In this document: positions 22,979 through 34,296 of the stretch, piece by piece
Position numbering within the stretch: the first letter of the stretch is position 1
How the letters are laid out: each line of letters opens with the position of its first letter
Assembly (NCBI GenBank): GCA_029945375.1
Contig: CM057063.1
Location: 992,001-1,056,000, forward strand
Length of the DNA stretch: 64,000 nt
Origin: Agaricus subrufescens
Lineage: Eukaryota; Basidiomycota; Agaricomycetes; Agaricales; Agaricaceae
Direction of reading: 5' to 3'
The notes under the pieces: generated by a model
What the model was told of the DNA's origin: nothing
The model's database searches: none
Seen by the model: the letters and a program-made list of their open reading frames with translations, nothing else
Position numbers and translations under genes: made by a program

Positions 22979-23720
22979 TTACCAACGAGCATAGGGTAAG
23001 AATTTACCACTATTACGATAGGTCAGTCAATAGGACGTTACAGAAATAGGATCACGTACTCGATAGTCAATACAACGCGGTCTCCTTTGGGATCAGCTTT
23101 GCGGTCCACGTTGATCTTGCAATCGATCATAGACATAATGCCATCACCAAACTGGTAAACCTGATGTGAGAGAAGCTCGAGGATGAGATCTTAAGGCGTG
23201 GTCACCTTCTCATGTATAACAGCTTTGATAGGGGTTCCGTACACAAGTACGGCCTAGATGGATTGAGAAAACGAATAAACTATCAAAAAGAAATTATACT
23301 TCGTAGAGTCGATAGAGGACAGGATCTGTAGGAGGTGATGGACCAATTCCACGATTTGGCCACCAGTGATCACCGATTTCACTTAGTGCCTCCACAGAAG
23401 GAACTCCCAAGGCCTCTGAGACTTTCCTGAGCTCTTCAGCTGTAAACTTAGCCTGCAAAGAGTTGGTGGATGTCTATGAATGACGGGCAACACATACTTG
23501 GGCATAAAAAGCAGCTGCCACCCAAACCTCGTCTTTCCCGATGACCTTGGCGACTTGCTCAAAGGACCAACCTAATAGGGAGCGCAAAAAGCATTTAATT
23601 CCCACATTTAACTTTGGATCCTGCTGACCTACCTTTGCGAGCCTTTGCCTCCAACAACTTTGAACAGATGGGAGGGAGTTGAGATAAGGGCGAAATTTCA
23701 GATGGGACACCTTGAGACAT
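22979..23720 (-). CDS. cynS: Cyanate hydratase (cyanase)
   Basis: Exons are 23633-23720, 23498-23571, 23300-23452, 23206-23253, 23060-23151 and 22979-23009 (161 residues, the usual size). Cyanase turns cyanate plus bicarbonate into carbon dioxide and carbamate, which decays to ammonia; it removes toxic cyanate and can supply nitrogen. The N-terminal helical part has [24 protein letters not shown], split here by exon ends. The C-terminal catalytic domain has the conserved Arg and Glu in [33 protein letters not shown] with the catalytic Ser, and ends LPYARW. All three catalytic residues are therefore present. The enzyme is normally a decamer in the cytosol. No link to the nearby NIS cluster is evident. 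Confidence 0.95.
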
Positions 23721-23965
23721 GATAGTCGTACTGTGGAGACGAACGATGTGCACACAAAAGACGGGAGCCCTTTATACCGGTTCTTGCCCCATTTCGTGGG
23801 ACATCGGTGTATCACGAGTGACACCAATCCCATCCCATGGCATTATGATGTGAGCGTGCGGGATGCGGATATAATCTATTCCAATAGACCAAAGTATACA
23901 CGGTGTTAATGAGCTTTCTATAGTCAGACTCCAGCAAGAGGCTCACACAATCCGCCTTGAAGTAT

Positions 23966-24527
23966 TCATGATTGGTCCGTCCAAACCTCCTTCGTGGTTC
24001 TCAGGAGTTCATGAAGCTGCATGATTTGTTCTGGTGACATCTGTTGGCCGTCGATGTTTCATTAGCAATCACTTGGCGCGGTACCCCGGAAGTACCCACC
24101 TTTTCAAAAACAGTGGGATCTAATTTCTTTCCTCGGTAAAAATCCCCACCCTCACGGTTGGGCATATGATCCAGATACATCTTCCACTGAGACAAAAACC
24201 CAATTATATGCGCAGGGTTCGTAACGTCCTTATGCAGCCGAAATTCTGAACGATCATCGTCGGCATGGTCCTCGACAATGAACAGAGATAACTCACCGGA
24301 CTTGACATAGACATCACCCAGGGACCGCATTTCTGGCGGTAAATTTCTGTGTGAACGCAGTAGCTGACGGTAAAGCCTAGTTGGGAAAACAAGAAGGTTG
24401 AGAAAATGCGGGGTCTGTGAGCCCAAACTACGCACGGTATTGGGGGCAGGAGGGTCGCGGCGGCCTCGCGAGGCGACAAAAGCCGTTTTGTCGCGCTTTC
24501 CGCTCTCCGAAGTAGTGTCGTCCGCAT
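23966..24527 (-). CDS. SDHAF3: Succinate dehydrogenase assembly factor 3 (Sdh7/ACN9, LYR protein)
   Basis: Exons are 24436-24527, 24297-24376, 24100-24245 and 23966-24040 (130 residues). SDHAF3 helps insert or protect iron-sulfur clusters in the Sdh2 subunit of complex II in the mitochondrial matrix. The N-terminus [17 protein letters not shown] is Arg-rich and amphipathic, as expected for mitochondrial import. Then follow LLPPIP and the LYR motif [28 protein letters not shown] and [17 protein letters not shown], all typical of the family. An unspliced frame runs upstream to 24678, but it breaks the LYR context, so the shorter spliced start was chosen. The start codon is 80 bp from that of the divergent helicase gene. 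Confidence 0.93.
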
Positions 24528-24607
24528 GAGCAGTGGAAGACAAGTGTCTGCGCACGTGACCAGAAACGATGTTTTTAGCGTTGGTCCGACGGCGAACTGG
24601 ACGCTGA

Positions 24608-27064
24608 ATGGCTGAAGCAACCCCCAAAGTACGTTGACCATACGCCAAAGACTTTATTTCAGCCGTCTCATGCACCATCTAGGAGAAAACCAAGGCCAAA
24701 AAACGATACCTGCGGCGAAAGAAGGAAAGGCGAAAGATCCGTGCAAAACAAGTTGGCGATGCTGGTCCTATTGAGGATGATGCTCCAGAAGAGCCGGACA
24801 CTGACGCTGACACCGCGCCCGAGGAAGGCATCGCGAGCATCTTGAAACCGGTGCAAGATGATGTTTCCAACTCGCCGAGACCGTCCAAGCGTCGTAAATT
24901 ATCTCCAACACTATCTGATGAGAATGCTACGACGCAAAATGGCGCTGTGGATGCAGATTTTTCTCTGGAACCAGATGAAGTTCCTGCACTCCCTGTCTTC
25001 CCTCTTCCTGCCCTTCCCAATGCACCCTCAAAATCGACACTCGCACTTCAGGGTCTTGACCAAGCACTGATAGATGCAGAATTTATTGATCCTGATGTTA
25101 CTCAACCTATACCTTTGAATGAGACAGATGAAGATAGTACTCGACTGAGTGGAAGGATGAGAAAACGGTTGCATGACTCTGGCATCACTGAACTTTTCGC
25201 AGGTAAGTCCTTGTCACCAACGCCTGACACAAATCTGAATTAACAACAGTTCAGACCGCTCTCTTACCATTTCTCATCCCATCTTCAAACATTAAGCACC
25301 AACTATATCTCTCAAACCGCCCACCTCGCGACGTTTGCATCTCCGCCCCCACAGGAAGTGGCAAGACACTCGCTTATGCTTTACCAATAATCGAGGTAAT
25401 CGACTTATCACCTCTCCAACGACAATCCTTGACAAGACTCAGATTCTTTCATCCAGAATCATCACCCAGTTGCGTGCGCTGATTATCCTTCCTACGAGAG
25501 ACCTGGTTACCCAAGTTCGCGAAACATTTGAAGTACTTGGAAAGGGACGTGGTCTTAAGGTACAATTTTACACACCAATCATCATCAGCGTTTTTTTGGT
25601 TGACCGTCTTGTAGATTGGAACTGCTACTGGTCAACACTCGTTTATTCATGAACAATCACATTTAGTCAATGACAGAACATCAAAGTACGTTCCTATGTC
25701 TCCTGTCAAACTTTTTTCTGACGCTCCCAAATAGTTTGCTCGGTGGCTCCAGCAAAGTTGACGTCCTCATTTGTACTCCTGGTCGCTTGATTGACCATCT
25801 GAATGGGACACCTAACTTCACTCTTCAGCATTTACGCTTTTTGGTACGTTCGAGGCTCTGCACATCTTGGTATTATTAGCTCAATCTCCATAGGTCATTG
25901 ACGAAGCCGACCGTCTATTGGCGCAGTCATTTCAAGATTGGCTCGCGCAAGTGCTTGCTGCTACGCGACTCCATAAAGCTGAAAAATATAGTTTCGAGAC
26001 AGAATCAGAATCTATCCCCCGCCCGGATACAGTCTCCCCCAATCTCCTTCACCGACTTCCATATCCTCAACATCCAACATTTTTGACCGAAGCCCGCTCG
26101 AGCTCATGCCAGAAACTATTGTTCTCTGCGACTTTGACGCGGGATCCCGGCAAAATTGCTTCCCTGGAGTTGAGAGAACCTAAGTACTTTATTGTACAGA
26201 AGAGCAGTGGTTCGGATGGACAAGACCGCCTTCTCAATGTCGTCATGGAGAAATTCTCTGTGCCATCTACATTAAAAGTGAGGTCTTATTATATGACATG
26301 TATCATTCTTGTTGATAAAATCTCCAGGAGCATATGATAGTTTGCGAGTCATCTCAGAAGCCGCTCATGTTTTTCCACCTCGTGTTTCATCTCAATGTAA
26401 CGGACGCCCTTGTGTTTACCAAGTCAGCAGAGTCCACAGCCCGCCTGGTCAAGTTGTTTGATTTCTTTCAAAAATGGCGGGCCGCCATATCTGGACAATC
26501 ACTGGTTGTCCAGGCATATTCCAGTGATCTGCCAGTGGGGGAACGAAAGGCTATCCTGGAACGATTCAAGGCTCAAGAAATTAATATGTACGTGCTGCCT
26601 TTTCATTCGCTAGAATCTCTTGTGCTGACGTCAATGTCCAGCCTCATTTGCTCTGATCTCATTTCGCGTGGAATTGATATCAGCCATGTTTCACATGTGG
26701 TCAGTTATGATGTTCCTGTTGATATGAGGAAGTATGTGCATCGGGTAGGACGAACGGCAAGAGCCGGGAGGAGTGGTGACGCATGGGCTTTGGTAGAGGA
26801 ACAAGAGGTCTGTTTTTTTTTTCTGACGTTGTTCAATGAGTTTAAACAAAAAAAAAATTCCAGGCCCGCTACTTCAAAAACATGCTTAGAGATGCAGACC
26901 ACTTGGACAAGGTGGGACGATTGCGAGTGAGTGAGGGAGATATTGAAAAATTGGCTCCCGGCTATGAGGTATGGATCATTCCCCACTTATATGCAGTCGT
27001 GTTACTAACTTGGTCAAAGGTATCATTGAAGCAATTGAAAGATGTATACACTCATTCCTCGTAG
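24608..27064 (+). CDS. DBP6: ATP-dependent DEAD-box RNA helicase (Dbp6/DDX51)
   Basis: Exons are 24608-24628, 24683-25202, 25250-25395, 25443-25559, 25615-25685, 25735-25843, 25894-26277, 26328-26587, 26642-26807, 26864-26968 and 27020-27064 (647 residues). Dbp6/DDX51 acts in the nucleolus in early 60S ribosome assembly. Helicase motifs in order are APTGSGKT (213-220), [28 protein letters not shown] (331-334), [14 protein letters not shown] and [10 protein letters not shown]. The N-terminal 180 residues are basic, then acidic, as in nucleolar helicases. The first exon encodes only seven residues (MAEATPK), and the in-frame stop before the second exon forces this splice. It is divergent to SDHAF3. 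Confidence 0.95.
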
Positions 27065-27122
27065 TCAAGATACTCATTGGGAAGACGTGACCAGGTCTAC
27101 CCTAGTAGACCGCGGACATATT

Positions 27123-28935
27123 TTAATAGATCTTTTCCCTAAAAATCTGTGAGTAAACAATGTGGATCGAATCAAGGTAAGACATTGAACCCACGCCTCT
27201 GGATTTCACACCTGCCACCATTGCTTTAACCTCATCTATCTCAACCTGTTCTGTGGAATCTTCACTATTTCCCTCAGGAGCGAAGATATCGCGCTCCGAT
27301 GACTGCTTCTGGCCTAGGCCATATCGGAGTACAATTGTTAAAACAGCTCGCCATCCTTCCAAGGAGCCATCTTGGGGAGATTGAGAAGACTTTGAAAGAC
27401 TGCCCGCTGCCGCTCCTGATACAGGCTGAACCGGTAACGGAGGGATAGTCGTTGAGCGTACCACATAAGGACAATATGAACGATGTTCACGTAGCAAATC
27501 AAACTGTTTTTGCGGAACTGCTTTTTGAGGAGTAGTCGGTGCGGCCGAGTCTACGTCCATACCATTTGTAGATGAAGACTTTTTGCTAGCAGTAGGAGGG
27601 AAGAAAGTCCAAAGACCTATCCGGCGCTGGCAGAGAGCACACTGAAGAAGTGTATCCCGTTTGTTGAATAAGTTAGGTGGGATATTGAACCTGACCGGAG
27701 TGCCCCGCATTGGAGTAGTCTCATGAGATACTGAGGCCGAGCGAACAGGTGTACTAGGCGTCGTAGTAACCCGTGACAATGAACTCCGCCTTGGTTTTTG
27801 GTTAACTTGAGGGACGATAAACCAGCCGAAAAGCGCGGCAAGAATAGCATTTTCGCAGGGAGCTTCAGGTGTCAAATCTTGGCCGACAGTGTCTTCCGAA
27901 CTGGCTGGAGGGTTGTAAGACATTACAGTCCTTGTGACGGAATTGACTTGATGGAGAGTCTATTATGGTTGAGATTATTGCCGTACGAGTGAGTTGTGGA
28001 ACTAACCAAAGGGTGTTTGACGGCGACATCCTTCATATGCTCATCGAGAGCTAATGCATCTGCTTTGACGCTTTTAACAGTGGCTGTAGGAGACTGTAGT
28101 GGAATCCTGTATATTGATGCTGCAAAACGCGTCAATAGGAATAAGACGAGAAAGTGTGTCCTAAACTGACCGTCACATTGTCTGGATTTCCACGGGCATC
28201 CGTTCTTGTGAGCCTCGACTAGAGATATTCGTTGCTTTTCTACGAGTGCACTTGCTACGCAACAAAACAGGTCATATTAATAAAAAAAAGAATGATACTT
28301 CAAGAATATACTCACCTGCATCTCGAGTCATACCATCTCTGCTTCCAACAACCCAGGCGGCACCACAGATACCACACACTAAACGATCTTTGCCGTCATT
28401 TATCCACCCACAACGAGATGCAGCAACAGCATCAATCTGAGAAGGTTTATTGGCGTATGTGGCAAGTTTAAATGTAGAGAGTCGGGATAGGAATGATGGT
28501 ACAGATGACGGTCGGTAATCCGCGTTTGAAGTAAAATTTGAGTCCGACGCAGAGCCCTTTTTATCGGGGTTGAATGAGAAAAGGCTTTTTGTTCGTGTTG
28601 AAGCACGCGCCAAGATGGCAGACAAGTGAGGCGTGGGCTTGGTCAAGCCAGAGGGAGGAATTGAGGGTAAGCTTAAAATGGAACGTAAAGACGCATACAG
28701 TGGCGGGGGAGCAGGTCTTGTGGAAATGCCATATTTTGTGAGGGTTGAGTAAATTGAACGCGCAGTATTGCTTCTTTTAAGAGGACGAGAGCCGTTGAGA
28801 GAGTCTGGAGCGATGACAGAGTTGTCGAGGTCAAGAAACGCATCATCCAGCTTCCTCTACCACGGGTTAGCTTGACCGCGAGCACCATCCCAAGTCCCTC
28901 ACCTTTGTTGCGCGAAACGAGTCCTGGGAGGCCAT
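27123..28935 (-). CDS. C3HC zinc-finger protein (Rsm1 / ZC3HC1-NIPA type)
   Basis: Exons are 28903-28935, 28316-28856, 28171-28254, 28007-28119 and 27123-27959 (535 residues). The first C3HC zinc finger reads SRCGWIND ... LVCGICGAAW, with HKNGCPWKSRQC downstream; the His and Cys spacing is that of the family. A second Rsm1-like region has LLQCALCQRRIGLWTFFP and HRSYCPYVV. Members include fission yeast Rsm1 (mRNA export) and human ZC3HC1/NIPA, a nuclear-basket component. A nuclear role is therefore likely. Between the zinc regions is HPLTLHQ; between the second pair of cysteines and the HxxxC motif are Ser-rich, probably disordered stretches. The join at 27959 uses a TAG acceptor that gives the expected HPLT continuation. 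Confidence 0.88.
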
Positions 28936-29031
28936 GCGTTGATCAGTCGTAGAGACTTAGTAGACTCTGACCGCCAAATGCTCTAACAATACGCTGACTA
29001 AGCAACCTCTATAAACAAGTTTCTAATTTAT

Positions 29032-32000
29032 TTATCTACTCCCCTGGTCCCTAGCCATCGCACGTTGCCGCTGCTTCTTCACGATGCCAAGACGACGCGC
29101 TTGTTCCCTCTGCTCCTTACGTTCCATCGCTAATATCTGCGCTTCCTTGAGCATCCCAACAACTCGGCGAGCAGCCCAAGAATCCTTCCTAAGGAACAAC
29201 TCCTTGATGAACATTTTGTAAAGAGGTCGAACATGACGCTTGAACGACATGTTTTGCCGAATATCAGTCAAACTCAACGCCATCCCCCCTGGAGGCGTCC
29301 CGAAAGGTACTCCATTAACGGTATTCCATCGTTCCGAGGAGGGATACCCATTCCGAATCAGGTGGTCGAATAGGGACCGTACCTTCCGCGAGTCCATGAA
29401 CGACCTCCATCGGAGCATCACCTTGATAACGATGTTGACAGTGGCGCGATCAGGAACATAACCATACTGCCGCTGCAGAAACTCCTTCGTCTTCAAAACA
29501 TGACGGACGAGGCGCCCGTTCCGCATGTTCCAACAACGCAGTGGACCATGCAAGTACACGTTACAAATGGTAGTCAAGTCTTGACTTTTCAGCTGCTTGC
29601 AAGATTGCTCGATGAGCTTCCTAGCTAGCCCAAAATGGCGGTTTCGAATTGAAACTTGGACGGCCGAGAGAACTGTTGAACTGCTCGCAGTGGAGGAGCA
29701 CAATAGAGGGAGTAATCGAAACAGCGCCAGTTTGACCGAATGCGACGGCCGTCGTGCATACAATCGCACTAGTCGATCGCGCACGTGTTGACGAGCGGGA
29801 TGCATAGACACAATTTTGAGCGCGAGCCTATGCGCCCCGACGTGGACCAGACCACGAAAGGTCTTGCGTCGCAGGGCCTCGAGCGCGCTGGGGCTCACTC
29901 GACGCGAGTTAGCCGCCAGTTTCAATACATCATAGGCCAACTCGGGCTGCCGACGGTCGAGAAGCGTTTTGATAATCCTGAGATAGAACCGCGCCGTATA
30001 CATTACAGGATTATTCCGCGTGAACTTTTCAAGTAGCTGGATGGCCAACTTGGGGTGATGGGAAGTTATCATGATGGGTAGGAAGAACCGGATCGGATAC
30101 TTTAATCGATTTGGGATGGGACTTGTTGAGTAGAGACGGGAAAGTACATCTCCTATGGTTTTGGCTACCACGGGAACAGTCAACTCTTGCCTGGTATACC
30201 GAAAGACAGACAAAATAGTCTCTAGCAACTGTTCTAACAAAATGTTGCTCAAATGACATGTCTGAAGAAATGAAACCACATCATCCCATCGTTGCAAAAA
30301 GGCTAATTGTCGGATAAGGGGAATCGAGGCTTCCGACGGAACAGAAATGCCCTGTGAGAGACAATCGCAGTAGAACTGGTGCGCAAATTCAATATCATGG
30401 TCTACCAATTGCTGTAGGACTGCATGAATACATCGAGTACGCTGAACAAGCGTGAGAGATGTATCTGCCAGAAGTGAAACCAATTCTGCCTGGAATTGTC
30501 CCTTCAGTACGAGTATACCAGCTGTAAAAGAGCTATAAAGTTGTTCCAGTTGGAAGATTTCCGATTCATCATCCAGAGAGGAGGTCCATAAACTCTGCTG
30601 CGAGGCGTAGCTTAGGCAGGCGCTGAACAACTTCAGATCTTCGAGGTAAGCAGCGGCCTTAAGAAACTTGGCTATAACAAGACGGTCAACTTGTTTGGGT
30701 CTAGAAGCCAAGGCACTCTTTTTCCAATAACGCCAGAGCACACGTATGAGGTCTTGGGAGTCCTGAAATTTGGTTCTCTGGTTAAGGAACCTATCTAGAA
30801 CGGCTAGACCTATGATCGCTCTCCATTCATAACTCTGAGGAGTGGTTCCTGATAATGGCGAGGAAGGGAGTTCTTCTGGTGAGAGCCACATAGTGATCAG
30901 GACGAGATTATTGAAGCGTTCATCAACGGAAATTTCGTCCGCTAAACTGGCGCGTACACAGTTGCCGATCCATGCAGAAACATCGGTTGGCAGAGTCAAA
31001 GACGTAGAGCAAGGAAAGATTGAAGCTGCAAGAGCAGTCACAATATCACCAAGTCCGAAACGAGCATAATCTCGTTCCGAAGGGCTGAGATGACGGTGAT
31101 GCAATTGGCCGAGGATATTGGATTTGCAAGTGGGTGGCAGTTCGTGTCCACGTTGCAAAATAACCTTCCACAAGAGTTTGACACCAGCTTGATTAGGGAT
31201 CCCATGCTTTGCAAATGTCGCCAGTAGAATATTCAGGGCATCATGAAATTCGGAGGACAAGGGAAGAGCGAGAAACGTCTCCAGATATGGACCGGATACA
31301 ATCCATTCATCTCGCGAGCAACAAGGAATTCGCGAGTAGTACGTTTTAGCCATCATCCGCTGATCTACAGGACGCATAAAGTCAGGAGACGCTGGTACAC
31401 GATATAGGATTACGTACCTGAGGTATCAACGAGCTTAAAACGTCTCAGGTATGCCCTCATCGACCAGAAGTTTTCTCTCTCTCCAAAAACATGCCCCATT
31501 TGTTCCTTTACTTCGGCTACTTTGACGACCTCTTCCCAGCATCCATCTATATCCAAACCACTCCAATCATGACCTTTAGTTTTCCATGTGCTATGATATT
31601 TCCGCCCACTCCCATCGTCAGAAATAGTGCCTAGTAGGCACAGCAGTTCACCGCTTTGTCTGGCGTCCAGGCTGCGAACTAGCTTCGCGCCAAAAGAATG
31701 GAGGATTGACTTGAGAGTGACAACAACTGACTTTGTAGGAAAGGTAGTCGTCGTACTAATAAGATCTCGAAGCCATATTACAGCATTTGACGAATCCTCG
31801 GGAGCGGTGGAGCACTGAAGATCAACTGATAGGCTTTGGTGCAAGGCGGCACCCGTAGATTTTGAAAGTTGGGCACCGTGCTGCGACGGCTCTCTTGATA
31901 CACAGGGGACTGGAGGAATCCCAGAGACCACATGGAAGCGTGAAATTCCTGACACTGACGAAGGTAGTTGCGAAACTTTGATCTTTTTCACAAATGGACT

Positions 32001-32309
32001 GGTTGTATCATCAACCTGCAGCCGGTCAACGTCAATTTCCGTCTCTATTCGACCGTCAGAGGGTATGAAGTCATGGGCAAATCCGGGATCCAAACTGGAG
32101 AGGTATACGGTCGGCCTGACACGGGTACCCAAGGGCACATCCCGTAGATGAGGCTTGCTCGCGTTATGTACGGGACGAGCAGTCACGTCCAAGGAAGGGC
32201 TTGATACTGAGTTAGGGCCCCGAATTACAATAGACGCATGGACATACGACAAATTCTGTGAACCATGATTGTTGCGCAAGCGACGAAGTAGCTTGCAGCA
32301 TCGCAACAT
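29032..32309 (-). CDS. Large helical-repeat (PPR-like) protein, probably mitochondrial
   Basis: Exons are 31418-32309 and 29032-31364 (1074 residues). The N-terminus MLRCCKLLRRLRNN is Arg-rich without acidic residues, as for mitochondrial import. About residues 350-1000 are almost wholly alpha-helical in character with repeated helix pairs. One stretch (GYVPDRATVNIVIKVML ... RKVRSLFDHLIRNGYPSSERW) resembles pentatricopeptide repeats. The C-terminus is strongly basic (KKQRQRAMARDQGSR). PPR proteins bind organelle RNA and act in its maturation or translation. No motif identifies the target, so this call is from general features only. The gene is divergent to ribosomal protein P0 across 453 bp. 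Confidence 0.7.
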
Positions 32310-32762
32310 TCCATTTCATGGAGAGTCAAAGTGCACGGATTCGCGCCGAGCCTCGACACGTCGCGGTCGGGGAGAAAGGTTGTGTTCCCGGCGCAGCCGG
32401 CACGGGGGATGGGCAGCGCGAAGGGGAAACAGCGGAACGTGCCATGAACTAGCAGTCTTGCCAAACACAGACAAGCACTCGGCTGTTTCCGAGTCGGACC
32501 TGCAACCTTAAGTAGGACTACCAGTACACATCAACGCACACATCTATCCGCCTTCAATTGAGTTGCCTTGAAAAATCCATTGGCACTACCCGGTCCGTCG
32601 ATTTCCCGTCAAATTGTCCGCTTGTAACTTCTCTAATCCCCTTCAAACAGGCGCAGAGGTCAATTGGGAGGTTAACTTGCAAAATCGCCATCAATCCATC
32701 TCGTGTGTTCTCTCTCGCATAGGGAGAAACAAAACTCACTGTACCATAGATAAGCAAAAATC
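32310..32762. promoter_or_regulatory. Divergent promoter region of the helical-repeat gene and P0
   Basis: This 453 bp separates two divergent start codons. It contains short frames on both strands that overlap each other and look like nothing known. A pyrimidine-rich stretch (32540-32640) precedes the P0 start, as is common for highly expressed fungal genes. No specific factor site is claimed. Confidence 0.45.
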
Positions 32763-33858
32763 ATGGGTGCCTCTAGAGCAGACAAGGAGTTATATTTTGA
32801 TAAACTAAGACAACTCCTCAATTCCTACCGTATGTCTTTTTGCGTCCTGATTCCAAGTAGTTTTCGCCGACAACGTTCCAGCCTCCGTGTTCATTGTCAA
32901 TGTTGATAATGTTGGTTCTAACCAGATGCACCAAATCCGTGTTGCACTACGTGGAAAAGGTGTTGTGCTGATGGGCAAAAACACCATGGTCCGCCGTGCA
33001 CTTCGTACTCTCATTCCCGAAAACCCACAATACGAGCGTCTCCTTCCCCATGTCAGGGGCAACGTCGGCTTCGTTTTCTCAAAGGGTGATCTGAAGGAAA
33101 TCCGTGACATTATCGTCGCCAACAAGGTCGCTGCTCCTGCCCGTGCTGGTGCTTTCGCTCCTAAAGATGTTACCGTCCCTGCTGGTAACACTGGTATGGA
33201 ACCCGGAAAGACATCTTTCTTCCAGGCCCTCGGTATCCCCACTAAAATTGCTCGTGGTACCATTGAAATCGTATCTGACGTCAAGGTCGTCACTGCTGGC
33301 ACTCGTGTCGGGACATCCGAAGCCACCTTGCTCAACATGTTGAACATCTCGCCGTTCACTTACGGTATGACCGTAAACCAGATCTTCGATGCTGGCAACA
33401 TCTTCTCGCCTGATGTGCTCGATATCAGCGAGGATGAGCTTGTTGACCGCTTCCTTACCGGAATTAAAACCATTGCATCGATCTCCCTTGCCCTAAATTA
33501 CCCAACCGTCGTCTCCGTTGTCCATTCACTGGTTAACGCCTACAAGAACCTTATTGCAGTTTCCTTGGCCACTGAATATACATTTGAAGGCTCTGCTAAG
33601 GTGACGATATTGCCTCTTTTTTGTCGAATTTGCCAGTTGACAAGTTTGAACAGATTAAGGAATATCTTGAGAACCCCGAGGCTTTCGCTGCTGTCGCTGC
33701 CGCCGCCGCCCCTGCTGCTGCTGCCGCGGATGCTCCCAAGGAAGAAGAGAAGAAGGAGGAAGAGGAAGAGGGTTCCGATGACGATATGGTGCGTTTACAC
33801 ACGTATTGTGCATACCAAATGCTAAAATCATATTCAGGGTTTCGGTCTCTTCGATTAA
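32763..33858 (+). CDS. RPP0: 60S acidic ribosomal protein P0 (uL10)
   Basis: Exons are 32763-32829, 32882-33600, 33654-33788 and 33838-33858 (313 residues). P0 forms the base of the ribosomal stalk, binds 26S rRNA and carries the P1/P2 dimers that recruit GTPase factors. Start [19 protein letters not shown], then [48 protein letters not shown], and [18 protein letters not shown] are all as in P0. The C-terminal hinge is Ala-rich and leads to an acidic tail ([15 protein letters not shown]) ending GFGLFD. That last hexapeptide sits alone on a 21-nt final exon and is the element bound by elongation factors and ribosome-inactivating proteins. Confidence 0.97.
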
Positions 33859-34296
33859 AAACACATAACCATAGTAATTCCATGTCCATTTGCTATAAAA
33901 TGCTCTTCTGTACCATGCAAACAGACGTGTACTTGTTGTGATATCATATGGCGCCAAAGATTTGAGATTACCTTTGATGTAGCAGATAAAAGCGCAGGTG
34001 ACGACTGTGACGTCGAGACACACTCGGGGATGACGAATAGTTTACGCACCTGGAGAAATCTACAGCCCCAAATATCCGACTCCATCTTCTAGTCCCCGCC
34101 CCTCCCCGTTCAAATCAATTGGGTCTGCGGAACAACTTCTGCTTTTACTCGAAAGATCTAGGAGCACGATTGTGAAATTTCCCAATTCGGAAGTGCGCCT
34201 TCGGTTTTTGGACCCTTTACGCTTTTCGATGATCTCATTCAATCTCGGTATAACTAGGCCCGTGTTTTCACTTTTCCTTTCTTCACTTCTCTCGCC
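33859..34296. promoter_or_regulatory. P0 3' end and TPS1 promoter region
   Basis: This 438 bp holds the 3' untranslated part of P0 and the promoter of TPS1. A C-rich stretch at 34093-34107 contains CCCCT (34099-34103), the core of the yeast stress-response element, which would suit a stress gene. Such a five-base match is weak evidence in a basidiomycete. Confidence 0.35.

Noticed and set aside
24204..24678. Long minus-strand frames upstream of SDHAF3 suggesting an N-terminal extension to 24678.
   Set aside because: Extension would overlap the helicase start, lose the conserved LLPPIP-LYR junction and need the intron at 24377-24435 to be translated.
33596..34023. Antisense frame rich in Ala/Ser across the P0 C-terminus.
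   Set aside because: It is the complement of the Ala-rich hinge and acidic tail of P0.
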